Below the pieces are notes generated by a model that saw only the letters and a program-made list of their open reading frames with translations, had not been told where the DNA came from and made no database searches. Of a stretch of 64,000 bases of DNA, positions 31,764 through 42,648 are shown piece by piece. Positions within the stretch are counted from its first letter, which is position 1. Each line of letters begins with the position of its first letter. The translations under genes were made by a program, and so were the position numbers. Origin of the DNA: Guyanagaster necrorhizus (lineage: Eukaryota > Basidiomycota > Agaricomycetes > Agaricales > Physalacriaceae); NCBI RefSeq assembly GCF_019112545.1, contig NW_025064889.1, forward strand, positions 80,912 to 144,911, read 5' to 3'.

Positions 31764-33816
31764 ATGGCTGCACTGGAGCTTGATAATGCCCAGGAATATT
31801 TTCCACAACATGTCAGCCACAAGATAACTGTGAGATCGTTCAAAAGAAACAAGATAAGTGGAAACGCGTGGTCACTTTGTTTGTGGTCCTTCGGCGAGAG
31901 TGTTCATGCAAGAGCCCACGTCTTGGAACGAAAGCACTCCAGCGAGCTACAGGAAAAAACAACCTTCGAAGAAACGAAGAGATATGCTTGTTTCCATGGC
32001 AGATATGAGAATGACTCCATCAAGGGACGCGAGACGCACGGCCAGATAGCCTGCTATGCAGGTGCCACGATGATGCTCCAACATCGATTCCCTTTTCACC
32101 GTTCTCGCCTGTGGATGCTTCGCCGGGTTTATACGCTAGGACCGAGCGGGTGCTATTGTCAGCAAACGTTTTGACTATACAGAGGAACCACATCTGCTTT
32201 TCAATTTTTTATAAGTGTTTCGCGCAGTTGTCACCTAGCCAACTAGGGAAGGACACTACTATTTCTCCTATTGCCGACGATGACGACGATGCTGTGGCTG
32301 CTAGGGAAAAGTTTGATCTGTACGATACGGATATGTGGCATTATGATGCCCGGGCTAAGCCGCAGAAAGAGATAAGCATCACGGAGCAGAAGCTTTTCCC
32401 GGGTATGGAAGTGATCTTGAACAATGTAGCCCGCCGGTTCATAGTGTGCGCACCAAAGTTCGATGACGGGGCGTTTTCACCATTTGGACGATCCACGCAC
32501 CGGTCTCTCGCCCTTTATCTGGATAGTCCCCATCTCAACGGCCCTAAAGAAAGACTCGGAGGGCTGCTGTTTACGAAAGATTATTGGCGCGAGGACTCCA
32601 CTCGTACTAAAAGAGAGTTGGATATCTATGGACTTCTCGCAATGCATCAAATTCCGCATGTAGCGGAAATGGAGACTGGCGGCGACGTTGTTGACATGCG
32701 CACGATCACTCAGGAATGCGTAGGGACAACATCGGCTGACCCTCTCCCTGGTAACGAGACATCCCGTCTTCAGAAGTTGCAGGCGCACCGCGTTTTTTTG
32801 AAGGATACTGGACGGGATCTCACCACGTTCTGCAACGCGAAGGATTTGGTAACCTGTGTCGCTGACGCTATGGAAGGTAGGTCATCATGTTTCCCCTTCT
32901 CAATTTTCACGATCTGATGAGAGTTTCTGCTAGCTCACCAGGCAGCGTTTGACAGAGCGTGTATCCTCTATCGTGATATAAGTGTCGGCAACATCATGAT
33001 CAGTCCCAGACACAGAGGTTTCCTGGTGGACTGGGACCATTGTGTCATCCTTGAATCCAGGGCCGCGAGCAGGCGCGTAGGCAGAACGGGTAGGTTTCCT
33101 CGTCAATAAATATGGCATAGACCCTATACTCAAGTACCTAATCAGGGAACCTGGCAATTCATGTCTGCGAACCTCCTCGCCTCTTATGACACCTACACAC
33201 GATCGTGGACGACAGGGAATCTGCGCTCTGGGTTCTCTTATATGTTGCGTTGATGTACACCAACAATGTCCTGGAACTCGGTCAGCTGTACGAAGCTATG
33301 ACACAACTCTTTGATTCGTCTATCCTTTGTTCCGCAGGTGATACCGGAGGCAAACAGAAACGCTCGACACTGAAGTCAGCGGACCCGGTGGCTTCCTTTG
33401 CCATCGATGGTCTGAATGGCTTATTTGAAGTCTTTGCTATTCGATACCTGCTGGAACCTACTCCCCAGGAAGACGCAACGTATCAGTCCTTCAGGGTATC
33501 TCATCCGGTCGTTGTAGATCAGCTTCCAGCGGGACAATATCGGATGAAAGAGGAAAAACTCAACAGTCCTACCTGGCTTTACTACACCTTGCGCGCTCAT
33601 GCTAAGAACATGAAGGTGCCCAAAGAAGAAGGAATTTGTGATTGGTGCCGGAATGCTTGCTACAGCCAGGACGTTCTATTAGGAAGCTCCAGAAAGCGCG
33701 GGTCAACGATGGACCGTCTTAACACAAAGAGGTGGAAGGGAATGTGTGCTGATATGTGCAGTCTCCAGTATAAAACGGTTGAGGATGAAGTCGTTGAGAA
33801 AAAAGATTCAGAATGA
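31764..33816 (+). pseudogene. FunK1-type fungal protein kinase, inactivated
   Basis: Family landmarks appear in order: HGQIACYAGATMMLQHRF, then TVLACGCFAGFIR, DRAGAIVSKRFDYTEEPHLL, QLSPSQLGKDTT, RELDIYGLLAMHQIPHV, the catalytic loop YRDISVGNIMI after an intron ending 32935, LVDWDH in place of DFG, GTWQFMSANLL and DDRESALWVLLYVALMY. Lesions: TAG at 32137-32139 where the family has Trp (IRWDR), a shift near the T6 run at about 32203-32208 (the SIFYKCF context), and a one-base deletion near 33195 between SYDTYT and HTIVDDRES. FunK1 kinases are strongly expanded in mushrooms; this copy is very unlikely to make an active enzyme. Confidence 0.85.
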
Positions 33817-34329
33817 AGGTAGGTAGGTGGTACGGCAGTCAAATGAGAGATATCTTAGAGTTGATAAGTAGATAGCATTAGTATTGAATGCAAGATGTCT
33901 TAGGCCGATCACTCTCACCTGTTTTGATGACTGTAATACTTCCTCTTCCACAAAGCACTGTCATCTGTTCGTATCCGCATGAAGCGAAGGAATTGTCTGA
34001 CGGAGAACAGTGAAAGCCGCAGCGATAAACGTTTCTACAAGTTGCGCTTGAGCTTGAGTGGTTATTTTCATTCGACATGATTTCTGCTGGTGCTCATTGA
34101 AAAAAACTAGGGCAGAACTGACATCGAAATTATATATGAACGAAATATGGAGTGTAAGGAGAGATCACAGCAAGGGACTGAGAACCGATCAGATGATTGA
34201 GAAGACATAGAAGTATCAGAATGCCGTCCAAGGTTCGAAGTTTTCAAGGAAAAGGAAGGGACCAACCAAGGAGAAAGACCGCTAACTAGCGTAGCATCAA
34301 ACGTGCTTCAGAACAGCTCCGTGGTTGTA
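33817..34329. other. intergenic
   Basis: Convergent 3' flanks of the kinase relic and the CHAT gene. No supported feature. Confidence 0.4.
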
Positions 34330-37300
34330 TCATATCCCACTATGGATGAAAAGCGCCCATTGTTCCACCGACAATCCTTGGTCGCGGAGTGCTCTCACTG
34401 CTGAATGCAATGCGAAAGCAGCTCGCCTAACATCCATAGCGCCTTTCTCCGTCAGGTGCCTATACACATGCTCGGTGACGATTGGACCCTGTGCATCTCC
34501 CATCGGCCACAACGTCGCCACGACACTGCGATAACCCAAGAACTGCATTGCAGCGGAAAGATGGAGAGACTCGTCTGGAGTTCTGTCAGCCGCAATTGCT
34601 GTGCTACACGCAGACAGAAATGCAAACTGAGGATCCTGGGGTGTGGCGCGCACCATGTCTGACAAAGTAAGTACTCCGTCCCACAGCTTGAACCCGCTCA
34701 GAAATGGATTTCCTTCGTTAAGATGACCGTGACATGCAAAGTGAACCCTGGAGAAGGGAGGTCATTAATGAGGTCGCATGTTCGATCGCATAAGAAACCC
34801 ACCAAGAGTATGATGGCAGTATATCCCGTACCGCAAGAACCCCCGCCTCATCGTTCGACCATCTCGTCGTCGATCCGTCAGGCAGGATGCTTTGCACTAG
34901 CTGAGTTTCTACTTTGACTTTCTCGAGCTCGTGTGACTGATCAAGGATAAGTGTCCTAGGAATGGTAATCGTAGTATTACGTCGTCGAGCATTGATCAAA
35001 GAGGATAGCGTCGGAATGTAGGAAGATATATAGTGGTTGGGAAGGTTACAACCTTGAGGGCTGTCCTCGTCGTATAATCCTGCAGCATGCACTGGTAAAC
35101 CAACCCATGCTCCAGTTAGGCACCACCAGATCCTTTCTCCACCCAAAGAATCCAAAGTGGGAAGGAGATGAACGATAACGTTATGCCATAACATCTCTAG
35201 TACTGACTGCATCCCACTCTTCTCTTCCTGCACCCTACCCATACGTCGTGGGACACTTTGGGAAACAGTGACATGCAGCCTTGTTACATCGCCGTGTTTG
35301 AAGTTGGGAATCGATACATGCGTGTGAAAGCCCTTTGGACCCAATATTATAGCATCACAGTCGTACGGTGAGTGCTCAGAGGATGTGAGAAGAATGACGG
35401 GGCCTTCTTCTCCAACCGCCAACAACTCAGAGAAGGGAAGCGTACGATGAAAATCTTCAAATCCCTCGTATTGCCGTATTTCAGCAATAACCGCGTCCCA
35501 CTGCGTTGCAAGATCCACCTGTTCAAGCGCACTCTCTGAATTATCCCACTCGGAACGATCCATCTTGTTCGCAATAGCGATAGCACGCCTGACAAGCTCG
35601 TCCGGCAAGGATTCCCGGACTACGTCATTAAACGGTTGGCGAAACTGAAGAAGTTGCAGCCAAAGGATAGACCGTCCTTGTTCAAGCCATTCCACGGCCT
35701 GTCCTATGTCTCCTTCCCGCAACACCCATGCTGCACCATCACATGCGAATACCGTAGCGATGGAACTCAGCCGCCGATATCGAGACTCAAGGTCCCATCC
35801 AATGAATGCAAGTTGATGTAAAAGGTCTATGGCCGTCTGAAAAGTTTGCTTGGCATCTTCCTCAGGCATGTCGGGCTCCCCAAGGGCATAGATGCATAAA
35901 TGTTCTAACGCCCAAACGCGTTGCACGATGGGAGCATTAACAGACCTTGCCGTTTTCATGTACTCAAGAGGAACAGCGTCCTCTTGGTACGAAATCCATC
36001 GGTCAAAGTGCTGATTAATTTCTCCCAGATGTACCTTGAGTATATGCAGGTGCGGGTGGTCGGGAGATAGGGATTGCACGTTTTCGATAGCTACAGCCTG
36101 TGCTTCGACGAGACCATATCGCCGAGTAGCACGAAACAAGTGAAGGAGGGTGCTGGAAAGATTAAGCATATCGTAATGACGATCTTCATATGGCAGCGGA
36201 TATAGGGACAGCGCTTGAACATGGAAATCGATAGCGTCATGAAGCAATGTCTTGTCCACCTTCCCTCGACTTTGCAGATGTCGGAAACGGTACAGTTGTA
36301 TGAAGCCTTTGTCATGTAAAACCTGCATACGATCTTTGATATCCATAGCATCAAGAGGTAGTTCAAGCAAGGATTCGTGAATCCCAAAAGCCCGATCCAA
36401 CAAACCCAACGACGGCACGGCCTTGAATTTGCTGGAAAGGCAGATTGCCAGGTTCATGGATGCTTCAATTTGCACGTCGTCCGTGGATGCACGCAACGTC
36501 TCCAATACCATAATCGCAAAGTCGATGTCATCGACACCACGTTTGAGTTCAAAACGCTTCCTGAACGCGTCGGCCACAGCCAAAAGGTCGATTTCAGAAG
36601 GAAAGGAAGCTGGTCCGTGCGTATACAACGTATAGAGACGCCGGAAAATACCAATTGATTTTTCGAGGCCAGAAAATGTCTTGTCGACATCACCACCAAA
36701 ATCTGCAATGTCATAGAGCGTGCGTGCCAACTCATATTCAGTTATCGCGTGCTCTCGGAAGTCTGACTGTAACGCTGCTGCCAACAGCGTTTGCTCAATG
36801 CTAAGCGTGCGTAGCTGTTCCTCGTGGATGCGAGGGCTAGTTTGAGCGTACTGTTCATTCAGTGCGTATCGGAGATTGGAACTGCACACCCTGCGAATGT
36901 TTGCAGGGAAGTCAAGCGTGGTAATGGCTTCCCATAACAACGCTATAGCTTCGTTGCCAGCATCCACGTCATCGGCAAAGGCACGAAGGGCTCTGAGGGC
37001 ATTGGCGAGGTTATTCAAGGTTTGAATTCTGTTTTCATGACCTTTGGGCCTGCACTGGAGGCATTCTCGATGATGACCAATGGCCTCCTTCAGAACGTTG
37101 AGATCCGGTGATATGTCGTGTTGCGTCTTCAATGCACATCCGAGCTTATTCAGAGTAAGAGGTCGGTCGGGATGGGATGTGGATTCGAGCGATAGTGCCT
37201 GCCTCAAAATGGCTATTGCTTGAAAAAGCAGGTTGGGTTCCTTATGTTGGGAAAATTGAGCCAGTAAAGAGATAGCCTCGTCGCGCAGCAAGGTGTTTGA

Positions 37301-37330
37301 CATTCCTGGATACAAATGCCAAGTAAGCAT
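34330..37330 (-). CDS. TPR-CHAT protein 1 (clan-CD protease-like)
   Basis: Exon 1 37330-34803 and exon 2 34747-34330, separated by a 55-nt GT..AG intron, give 981 aa. The N-terminal ~600 residues are tetratricopeptide-like helical repeats (HPDRPLTLNKLGCALKTQ, ENRIQTLNNLANALRAL). The last ~280 residues form a CHAT domain (Caspase HetF Associated with TPRs). Splicing creates WVHFACHGHL, putting the catalytic His near residue 849, and FAFLSACSTA supplies Cys near 890; SAAMQFLGYRSVVATLWP and EQWALFIHSGI complete the fold. The start may be ATG 37330 or the Met nine codons later. It follows the caspase-domain gene head to tail with a 197-bp gap. CHAT proteases in bacteria (TPR-CHAT of Craspase) and animals (separase is related) cut partner proteins on activation. 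Here the target is unknown. Confidence 0.88.
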
Positions 37331-37527
37331 GGTGGGACTAAATGAAGGCTATGCCATACCAGACCTTGCTTGATTCCGCGAGCTGAGAATTTACAACGGT
37401 AGTCGAATCAAAGAAGAGCGTTACTGATGGTGCTGAATTGGACCCTGGGGCTTAATAACTTGGGCGCTTAAGGAATGAGCTATTCCAATCCGGGCAATCT
37501 CCCAGGCCTGGCACAGCCTACTACAGC

Positions 37528-40115
37528 TCAATAACTCTTCAACTGGACAACTGTCCCAGATACATCGGCCCAATGCTGAACGTAGCTCTCCGGGTCTTTC
37601 AAACTCGCCCTCCTCTTTCCCCAGATAACTTCGGAACTCTGTCCAATCGACCCCATATCCACACGATCTGTGGTCAGGAAAATCTTCCACACGGTGACAT
37701 CATGAACCATTCCCGGCAAAAGCGGGAAGCAAACCGGATTGCTCGCAGATCCACACCCCAAAGTCATTGACGATCCTCTTGGCAGCGGACAGTCAACGAC
37801 GTCGGACTGCCCATGCACGACGCTGAACTGTGGTTCATCAAAGGCAGATGAAGCTGCTTATGTGTCAGCTGGTAAGGGCGAGAAAAGGGCACTGAACATA
37901 CATATCGACAAATCAGACTCGAAAGCGAAAAAGTATGGATAATAATCAATGCTGCTTCTGTTATAGAGCGTCACTCCAAACGGACTTTTGGGATTATCAA
38001 TCTTGATGACCGCTTGTCCATACTTATCAAAGAGATTGTGCCCAATCCGACTGTACGATGCATCTTTGTCACGGGTCGGGGGGGAGACCTTCCCCAATGC
38101 ATGAAACTCCAGCGAAACACCCGAGATGACCGAATGTCGATTCAGATGATAGTAGAATCTATTGGCCCAGCGGAGAACGTCCATCGCCCGGTCTTTGTTC
38201 TCCTCCATCCCGGCGGAAGTCCTAACCCATCTGGGTATGCGTCCTGATTCACAGCTGTACACATTGCCTCTCACAGGAGTGAGGGTGTAAAATGCAATCT
38301 CCTGATTGTCAATGACGAGCTCTATCTGGGCATCCTCACGACAACCGACCCATCGGATATCCTGCCTCCTTCCAATGACATGCCGAACCCATGTACTATC
38401 ATTGCAAAACACGCTCAATAGCGGAGAGTTGTGAGGGGCTCTCATGAATTTTGCAAAGCAAGACCGGGGAAAATAGGAAAGCGGCATGCCATGAAGCATC
38501 AGCTCTGCTTGGAACGTATCAATATTGGAGACCTGCAGTATCGTTCCTAAGAGTGCGCTCGAGGCTGCTGGCATATCCCTGTCCCGATGTACGGAGTACT
38601 CAGAGCCTGGGATGACTCCTTGAGCATGTCCGGCACAGAGAAAGATTCGACCGTCCTTTTGTGTCACCCGTACAAGCTCGTTATCAACGAATACCACCTC
38701 ATGACTGAAAATGCCACGATTGCTGCTGACGCCTTCGCAATGAGGAAACTGCGTACGGACAACGCCAGTTCGACTCTGCAGGAGCCGGAGGATTCTATAA
38801 AGATAAACGTCAAATCTGTTGGATGAGTCACCGAGACGGCTGGTACATACGGTTGATGCAGCCCCTCCATGAGAGAAACATAGCTGATATTTGATATGTT
38901 TTGTCCCCGAGCCCTCGCCGACTCCAAAATGTCCAAGACAGCAGTGGTGAATACGCCGCCCTTGTGTTTCTTCGCTTGTGCTTTGCTATCCCTGCTGCAG
39001 GCAGCTAACAGGACGTGAGAATGATTGTACATGAATTCGAAACCCGATGGATTTCGAGTCGGGCGTGAGTCAGAAGGAGTTTGATCTCGGGTGAGGATAT
39101 CTGTCTCGTCGATGGAAGGTATGCGGGACCAGATCTCATCACTGAAAGAGAGCGGGGGAGGGTCGACGATGGTACGTGTTTCAAACTCGTCGATGTCATC
39201 GCTTTGTCCGCCGTCATCTGCTCGAGTCATCCCAGCAGCGTAGCAAGAATCCAGCATCAGGATCTGTAGACTGTTAGTTAGCTAGAATTGTATAGATACG
39301 ACAATGAACGAACGATATTATCGCTTTTATCCTTTGCGAGCTTGTTAAGCCAGGCAGCCATCATGCGATCTGGAATACCGGGCATTTGGCCGATATCTTG
39401 AGGGCATATCTGCTCAATAACGTTTTCATCCCATCCTGACCAATAACGCTCTTGACTTTTTGGAAGAGCAGACTTGTAATCCGACGCGCCGTGTCCAGAA
39501 AAATAAATGAAAATGGAGGAATGGCCCTTCTTGATGTCTGCACGGGTGACGAGGGCTTCAAACCCTTTCAGAATGCCGTCGAACGTAGCACCTTGATCAT
39601 AGAGCCTGATGATGTTCCGGTCGGGGACACCGATGCTCTTCAAAAAGGCGACGATGGCTTTGGCGTCCAGAACTGAAGCAGTGAGGGTTCTACACTCAGC
39701 GTAGCTGTCGATTCCGATGACCAAGGCAAAGAGGTTCTCGAACGTTGGCCTGTGGACATAGTCAGTACCTTACGACGGCATTGGAGGGATACTCAACGAC
39801 ATCACAGTTTCCCATCAACAACACTCGTCGCTCATCACCTTTCTCCGAGATTTCCAGATACGTGCAAGGCGTCACGTATAGGGCCTTCCAGCCTTGTGTG
39901 CACAAAGGAAAAGAGGGTTGAGCAGCACTATCCTCTCCTCCGAGGCTAAAAAATGCCCCATATGTTCGATATAGAAGGCTATTCCCTCTAGTTCTCCGTC
40001 GCTGACGTGCACATCGTTGGACACAGCGAACGAGGTCGGTATATGCGGTTAAGTTGGGCTCGGGAACCGCCGAGTCCCCCTCGCTGCCATTTCTTCCTAT
40101 TGCCATGTCGCGCAT
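37528..40115 (-). CDS. caspase-domain (C14-type) protein with fungal C-terminal extension
   Basis: Five exons (40115-39793, 39749-39314, 39263-38847, 38748-37902, 37856-37528) give 783 aa. After ~107 residues of leader, FENLFALVIGIDSYAECRTL opens a caspase fold; IFIYFSGHGASD supplies His (about 194) and ILMLDSCYAAG supplies Cys (about 260). HVLLAACSRDSKAQAKKHKG and GGVFTTAVLDIL are the small-subunit elements. The C-terminal half (FPHCEGVSSNRGIFS, LCAGHAQGVIPGSEYSVH, DVTVWKIFLTTDRVDMGS) matches the long tail of the mushroom caspase-domain proteins I recall, of unknown role. The splice giving FPHCEG uses a weak GTACCA donor and is the least certain junction. The last acceptor is a tandem AAGCAG. 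The start overlaps the start of gene A on the other strand. Likely a regulated cytosolic protease; substrate unknown. Confidence 0.85.
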
Positions 40116-41016
40116 CCAGTTCCTAGAAATCTACTCGTTCCTCAAGCATCAGCTCTACGTCTTCCTTCTCTATGTTGGATTTATCCAAATATTCTTCGAA
40201 CGCTGTTTTCTCTATCACTTTCTTCCACCCGGCCGTCAAGCTGTCCTTGATTATGAGTGGGCAGACAGTGCGTGGAGGCGCGAATATCTGCGGACATGGG
40301 TCTTGTCGTGGGTACCATTCAGTGGCTATCGACCCCTCTCACAGCCGCAGATGTGTCTTCGAAATCGATTCTGTCTTGCATTCTGTCCGATGTTGGTGAC
40401 CAGCGACCCGGTCCGTCTAGCGCAGCTGCGTGATACACACACATGTTTTATCAAGGAACGGGACGACACGCCCATTGCTTCCTTTATACGTCTTGTCTTA
40501 GCAGCCGAAGACATCAGGAAGAAAGGCGACTGGGTCACCGTAGGAAATGAGATTCAGTACTTCTGGCGACGCGGTGTACGTGGTGTCCTTCGTCCATGCC
40601 ACTGGATCTACGGGGGAGAGTGGCTCGTCAAGGATATCCCAGATCCGCGGCCATGGTTCGGAAACAACGCAATGCGCTACGCGTTCGCAGCATGCATTGC
40701 AGAACAAATGGCTGAAGTGTTCAACTGGAGGTTGGACCGGCTAAACGTTAGAAGAGATAGGTGGACAGGCAAGCTTTCTGGTCAGTGGGATCCCAGACTG
40801 CCTCCGCCTCAGCCCGAACATCCTCCGAGCTGGTGCGCAAAAGTTGGGCCGTCTCCTAAGCGTCGGATTGTGGATGAATATCGGCGCGCGCATCATACAC
40901 GATGTCCAGAGGACGAGTATTCGGATATCTTTGCTAAGCGAAATTTGGTAGCAAAGACAGGATTCCTGGAATTCGCCTGGTGTGTGGCACAATTTCATTT
41001 CAGCGTCTTCCGTTGA
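40105..41016 (+). CDS. gene A, right copy (intact): unknown family with N-terminal membrane segment
   Basis: ATG 40105 opens 303 codons, MSRIQFLEIYSFLKHQLYVF. Residues 10-35 are hydrophobic and aromatic (a likely membrane anchor), followed by FLYHFLPPGRQAVLDYEW and a soluble part with KGDWVTVGNEIQYFWRRGVR, HWIYGGEWLVKDIPDPRPWF and KVGPSPKRRIVDEYRR. Conservation with the decayed left copy runs from the first codons to GFLEFAW; the right frame continues 12 more codons through what may be a GTGTGT donor, so the last residues are doubtful. I do not recognise the family. Its 5' end overlaps the caspase gene's first codons on the opposite strand, so the two are presumably read divergently from a shared control region or overlapping transcripts. 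Confidence 0.6.
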   Translation: MSRIQFLEIYSFLKHQLYVFLLYVGFIQIFFERCFLYHFLPPGRQAVLDYEWADSAWRREYLRTWVLSWVPFSGYRPLSQPQMCLRNRFCLAFCPMLVTSDPVRLAQLRDTHTCFIKERDDTPIASFIRLVLAAEDIRKKGDWVTVGNEIQYFWRRGVRGVLRPCHWIYGGEWLVKDIPDPRPWFGNNAMRYAFAACIAEQMAEVFNWRLDRLNVRRDRWTGKLSGQWDPRLPPPQPEHPPSWCAKVGPSPKRRIVDEYRRAHHTRCPEDEYSDIFAKRNLVAKTGFLEFAWCVAQFHFSVFR

Positions 41017-41713
41017 ATCCGTCGCCATTTGTTTCAGAACGTTGATCCTTAAACGAGACCTGGCAAGCCATCCTCGTTATATACTGCGGTGCTAGACTCT
41101 CTCAATGGGGATCGTGGGTCTCGTCTGTTAACTCAGTCTTACATCCCTATACCTTTCTGCAGCCGAACTTCCAAGCGATTCAAGATGAGGGGCAGAAAGA
41201 TGGAGAATCAATCAATAGGCAAATTTGTCTTTTCTTTTTGTCTTCGACCTCAGTTTCGGCATTTCTTTCAAGAGACCCTGGCTCTACTCGCACTGTCAGG
41301 ACCCTGAATCTCACTCCGGCCGGGGCAAATTTCAGTTTTACTGCGCGCGTTGCCGTAAGTGCTCATCGAAATATTTCGTTATTGTCTGACGCCATCTAGG
41401 TATCTATTGGCGCAGCGCTGCTCGTAAACTCCATCCTTTAATGCTTAACTGAGCTTTTCTGGAAGTAAAACTCAAAGGCGAAGTGATTCTTAGCTATTCG
41501 GTTGTACAGTGTCTCTTACAATCGATCATGAATAACGAACAGCTGATGCTTTATCCTCGCTTCCTCCGCTAACTCTGACAACGCTGCCGTGCTCAACAAG
41601 TAACAAAGGCACATCCATAAACAGGTTCGTATCTTTGTGCGTGAAAAATCATCTCGGGTGTACTTGGTCACCTTCGTTTCAACATGCCATCGTCCCGAGC
41701 ATACCAGACTGAC
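41017..41713. other. intergenic within right arm
   Basis: No open frame with recognisable content and no clear counterpart of the unidentified exon at 25745-26068. The ATG at 41684 upstream of the chosen start is also in frame (MPSSRAYQTD). Confidence 0.35.
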
Positions 41714-42606
41714 ATGCAGACCTTCGAAACCAGTTTTCAAGTCTTCATGCCGCCTGCTGTCCAACACCAGAAGTCTGTTATCCTCCGGAAGGAAGATATA
41801 GAGGATATGTATCGGCAAATTACCAATATTATCCATGGCGGCGGCGCGGTATTCGTAGGCTACTTCCAGACTCGACAGACCACAGAAGACATTAATTATT
41901 TCCCTCGTCGGTTAGAGGTACGTTCTCAGGCTTTTAATGTTAATGTTGCTGATGACTTTGTCCCAGGAGGGATACGGTATCGACCTTGTCCACCAACTAA
42001 ATTGTATTATTGACCAAATCAGTGTTGACCGAGTACTTTCCACGCATTGGATGAATAGCGACGGAGAAAATATGGTCCCTGTTCACAGAGATTCACATCG
42101 CCAAGTCGCCTTCTACAGACCGCATTTTTGTATGTTTACGCGCACTATAGAATAGTCGATGTTGCTTGCATTGCCAGCGAACAGCAAAACACAGTCGTTT
42201 ATGAAGACAAGGGCTTGAAGATCCTAGCAACGGCTTGGCCATGAGCGTTTGCGAACAAACCGGATCGATTATGAAGACGGCTTCACCGACATGGCTTTGG
42301 CAGTGGGTTCAAGCGAATTGTGACCCTTGGGTTATAGAGTGGACGTCACGGGAAGTGGTAAGCAAGATTCAGAGTCGCATTGAGGACGTTGCGAAGCGAT
42401 CGGAAAGATGGATGGTAAACGGTAGCCCGATCTTGAATGAAGATATCACTTTTGACGAAGAGAATAGCGACAGCGATGACAGCGATGACAGCGATGACTA
42501 CGAGAGCACATGGATGACTTCAAACAGTGGTAATTTACGTATAGTTACAGCTGCTGATCGTAGACATGGAAGCGAGAGTGTATCACAAAGTAAACTCCAC
42601 TACTAA
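41714..42606 (+). pseudogene. nucleotidyltransferase-like gene, right copy, degraded
   Basis: MQTFETSFQVFMPPAVQHQ parallels the left copy's METFQTTF. The signature reads NIIHGGGAVFVGYFQTRQT then TEDINYFPRRLE: the second metal-binding Asp of DxD is Asn. An intron at 41921-41969 (GTACGT..CCCAG) is consistent. The splice donor used by the left copy after NHR is changed here (AGAGATTC), and in the following segment TGA at 42242-42244 replaces the Trp of the left copy's AWPWAF. About 50 nt present on the left are missing after FANKxDR. The downstream acidic Ser/Asp run (NSDSDDSDDSDDYEST) is in another frame. Together these indicate loss of function. Convergent with the epoxide hydrolase, 43 bp apart. 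Confidence 0.65.
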
Positions 42607-42648
42607 TTAGTACAACCCTTCATTTCTTAACTTCTTTGTGTCACCCCT

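Noticed and set aside
37421..37690. 89-codon reverse frame between caspase and CHAT genes
   Set aside because: It overlaps the last caspase exon in another frame, and the caspase reading (DVTVWKIFLTTDRVDMGS) fits the family while this one does not.
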